This document shows positions 63,272 to 64,000 of a stretch of DNA of 64,000 bases, piece by piece. The stretch is from NCBI GenBank assembly GCA_012516785.1, contig JAAYWH010000104.1:34547-98546 (forward strand), read 5' to 3'. The position numbers and the translations under genes are program-made. The first letter of the stretch is position 1. Every line of letters begins with the position of its first letter. A model generated the notes under the pieces. The model ran no database searches and was not told the DNA's origin. It worked only from the letters and a program-made list of their open reading frames with translations. This DNA is from Methanomicrobiales archaeon (GTDB taxonomy: Archaea; Halobacteriota; Methanomicrobia; Methanomicrobiales; Methanospirillaceae).

Positions 63272-63422
63272 CTATCGTGACTCGGAACTGTGGCGTACCC
63301 GGTGCCCTCTCTGTGATTTCGTGACGTTCGATTATTCAGAGTATGTATATAGATGCCCGTTCCAGGGCCGGGGCATCGTGCATCGTAATCATACCTGCGA
63401 TAAATTCCATGTGACGGAATAA
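63264..63422 (+). CDS. zinc-finger microprotein of the element
   Basis: This protein of about 52 residues contains CPLC and later C and CDKF positions (about residues 14-17, 30, 44). The GTG start at 63264 is 5 bp after GGGGGTGA, and it overlaps the end of the ATPase gene by 8 bp. A GTG at 63255 would add three residues. It could bind metal and DNA. No family is recognised. Confidence 0.55.
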   Translation: MHNYRDSELWRTRCPLCDFVTFDYSEYVYRCPFQGRGIVHRNHTCDKFHVTE

Positions 63423-63487
63423 CAGCCATTCCTTTAAATCATACAATGTTTATTAATCAATCAAGATAAAAACGGAGAACGCGCGAA

Positions 63488-63757
63488 ATGGAAAAAAAGG
63501 CAATAATTTTACATAATGAGAACGATAAACCGCTCCCCTCTCGTGAATCGGTTTTATTGTGCCTTGAGGAATGCCGGCGGGATCTCAAAAATAAGTTGGA
63601 TCATGGTAGGTTCAAGAGCCCCGCCCTGGAACGTGAACGGAATGCGAAGGCAAAGATCCTGATCTCCTGCTGTCAGGTTATGGCCGCGATTATGAAGGAT
63701 GCTGACCTGGACGATCTGAAACGCCGCCTTGACGATCTGGAGCGTGGCAGCCGATGA
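63488..63757 (+). CDS. hypothetical element protein (89 residues)
   Basis: This 89-residue helical protein has a TATA-like AATCATACAATG upstream and an ATG at 63488. It is charged and has a heptad-like pattern at the end (MKDADLDDLKRRLDDLERGSR), suggesting a coiled coil. It overlaps the next gene by 4 bp (ATGA). Function unknown. Confidence 0.6.
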   Translation: MEKKAIILHNENDKPLPSRESVLLCLEECRRDLKNKLDHGRFKSPALERERNAKAKILISCCQVMAAIMKDADLDDLKRRLDDLERGSR

Positions 63758-64000
63758 CAAAAGATGTCATAGCCCGGCGCCTCCAGGCACTCGAGGCCCG
63801 GCGGCGGGTCCCGTCGGAGGCCGCGGATCTCACTGATGAGGAGCTGGCCGCCCGGCTCATGGAAGATCCTGATTCTCCGGCGGGAGGCCTTGCGGGGCAC
63901 CTGACGAACCGGGAGCTGGCAATGCTGCTCCTTCACCGGATCCCGCCAGCCCCCAGGCGTGAACATGTCTGGATCGATCCCCTGACCATCGCAGGGGGGA
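63754..64000 (+). CDS. hypothetical protein, 3' truncated by window edge
   Basis: The frame starts at ATG 63754 (overlapping the previous stop) and is open to the last base of the window, giving at least 82 residues. The visible N-terminus is Arg/Ala-rich (RRLQALEARRRVPSEAADLTDEELAARLMEDP) and ends in a proline-containing segment. It may be a packaging- or replication-related protein, but nothing supports a particular function. Confidence 0.5.
   Translation, partial: MTKDVIARRLQALEARRRVPSEAADLTDEELAARLMEDPDSPAGGLAGHLTNRELAMLLLHRIPPAPRREHVWIDPLTIAGG

Larger units (their letters stand above)
58180..64000. mobile_element. left part of an integrated provirus or plasmid-like element
   Basis: From the recombinase at 58210 to the window end the genes change from conserved housekeeping to short orphan genes with overlapping starts and stops. 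They lie mostly in one direction and include a recombinase, two DNA-binding proteins, an AAA+ ATPase and a zinc microprotein. One gene (59377-60096) is markedly AT-rich. This gene set fits the replication end of an archaeal integrative element. No att repeat, tRNA target or capsid gene is visible; the right end is off the window. Confidence 0.75.

Noticed and set aside
1..64000. CRISPR arrays or cas genes
   Set aside because: No regularly spaced short repeats with unique spacers and no Cas-like protein were seen; the only direct repeats are the pair at 6091-6194 and short motifs in the element.

Overview
The window is chromosomal DNA of a hydrogenotrophic methanogenic archaeon, most likely of the order Methanomicrobiales. 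Evidence for this: a complete frhADGB operon (F420-reducing hydrogenase), a YcaO of the McrA thioglycine type, SepRS (phosphoseryl-tRNA synthetase), MptA, a probable MfnE (methanofuran pathway), archaeal translation and transcription proteins (aIF2 beta and gamma, aEF-2, aRF1, Spt4, Rpo7, Rpo11), a Kae1-Bud32 fusion, an archaeal 7S SRP RNA, and TATA-box promoters with frequent leaderless or GTG/TTG starts. The species cannot be named from the sequence alone.

Layout. 1-6.0 kb: tail of an unknown gene, pcm, a cyclase-family protein, a hypothetical, the oligosaccharyltransferase AglB and a deacetylase-like zinc enzyme. 6.2-8.2 kb: ycaO facing a DUF2098 gene across one shared TATA-like element, then the nickel regulator nikR. 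8.4-14.2 kb: an information-processing superoperon (aIF2 gamma, PIN protein, Rpo7, Spt4, dephospho-CoA kinase, S24e, S27ae, Kae1-Bud32, XTP pyrophosphatase, L40e). 14.2-20.6 kb: DUF1917-like, thi4, htpX, two tRNAs, rubrerythrin, a TPR membrane protein, a peptide-modifying-type radical SAM protein and rlmH. 21-28.7 kb (minus strand): sepS, taw1, argS, prf1, Nudix, queC, queE, queD. 28.8-32.1 kb: rps12-rps7-fusA. 32.4-39.8 kb: cyclophilin, small GTPase, flavodoxin, DUF2124, frhBGDA, mptA. 39.9-48.4 kb: ilvC, purL, aIF2 beta, rpo11, a metallo-beta-lactamase/AAA ATPase pair, map, pepQ. 48.5-58.2 kb: small regulators, tRNA-Asn and a CAT-anticodon tRNA, SRP RNA, mdh, the ef1b-zinc finger-mfnE operon, a secreted phospholipase-D-like protein, a regulator pair with a palindromic operator, HEAT protein, nadC and nadX.

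From about 58.2 kb to the end of the window the content changes. There is a tyrosine recombinase with a zinc ribbon, an AT-rich lysine-tailed winged-helix-like protein, a very small ribbon-helix-helix protein, several tightly overlapping orphan genes, a 633-residue AAA+ ATPase with a low-complexity tail, a zinc-finger microprotein and further orphans that run off the edge. This looks like the left part of an integrated provirus or plasmid, and it is the most likely place for something undescribed. Its right end and attachment repeat are outside the window.

Links between genes: NikR, the hydrogenase and the McrA-modifying YcaO all bear on nickel enzymes of methanogenesis. queDEC makes preQ0 for archaeosine. 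MptA starts the methanopterin pathway and, by supplying dihydroneopterin precursors, is separate from the queD branch. nadX and nadC flank a position where nadA would be expected but is absent.
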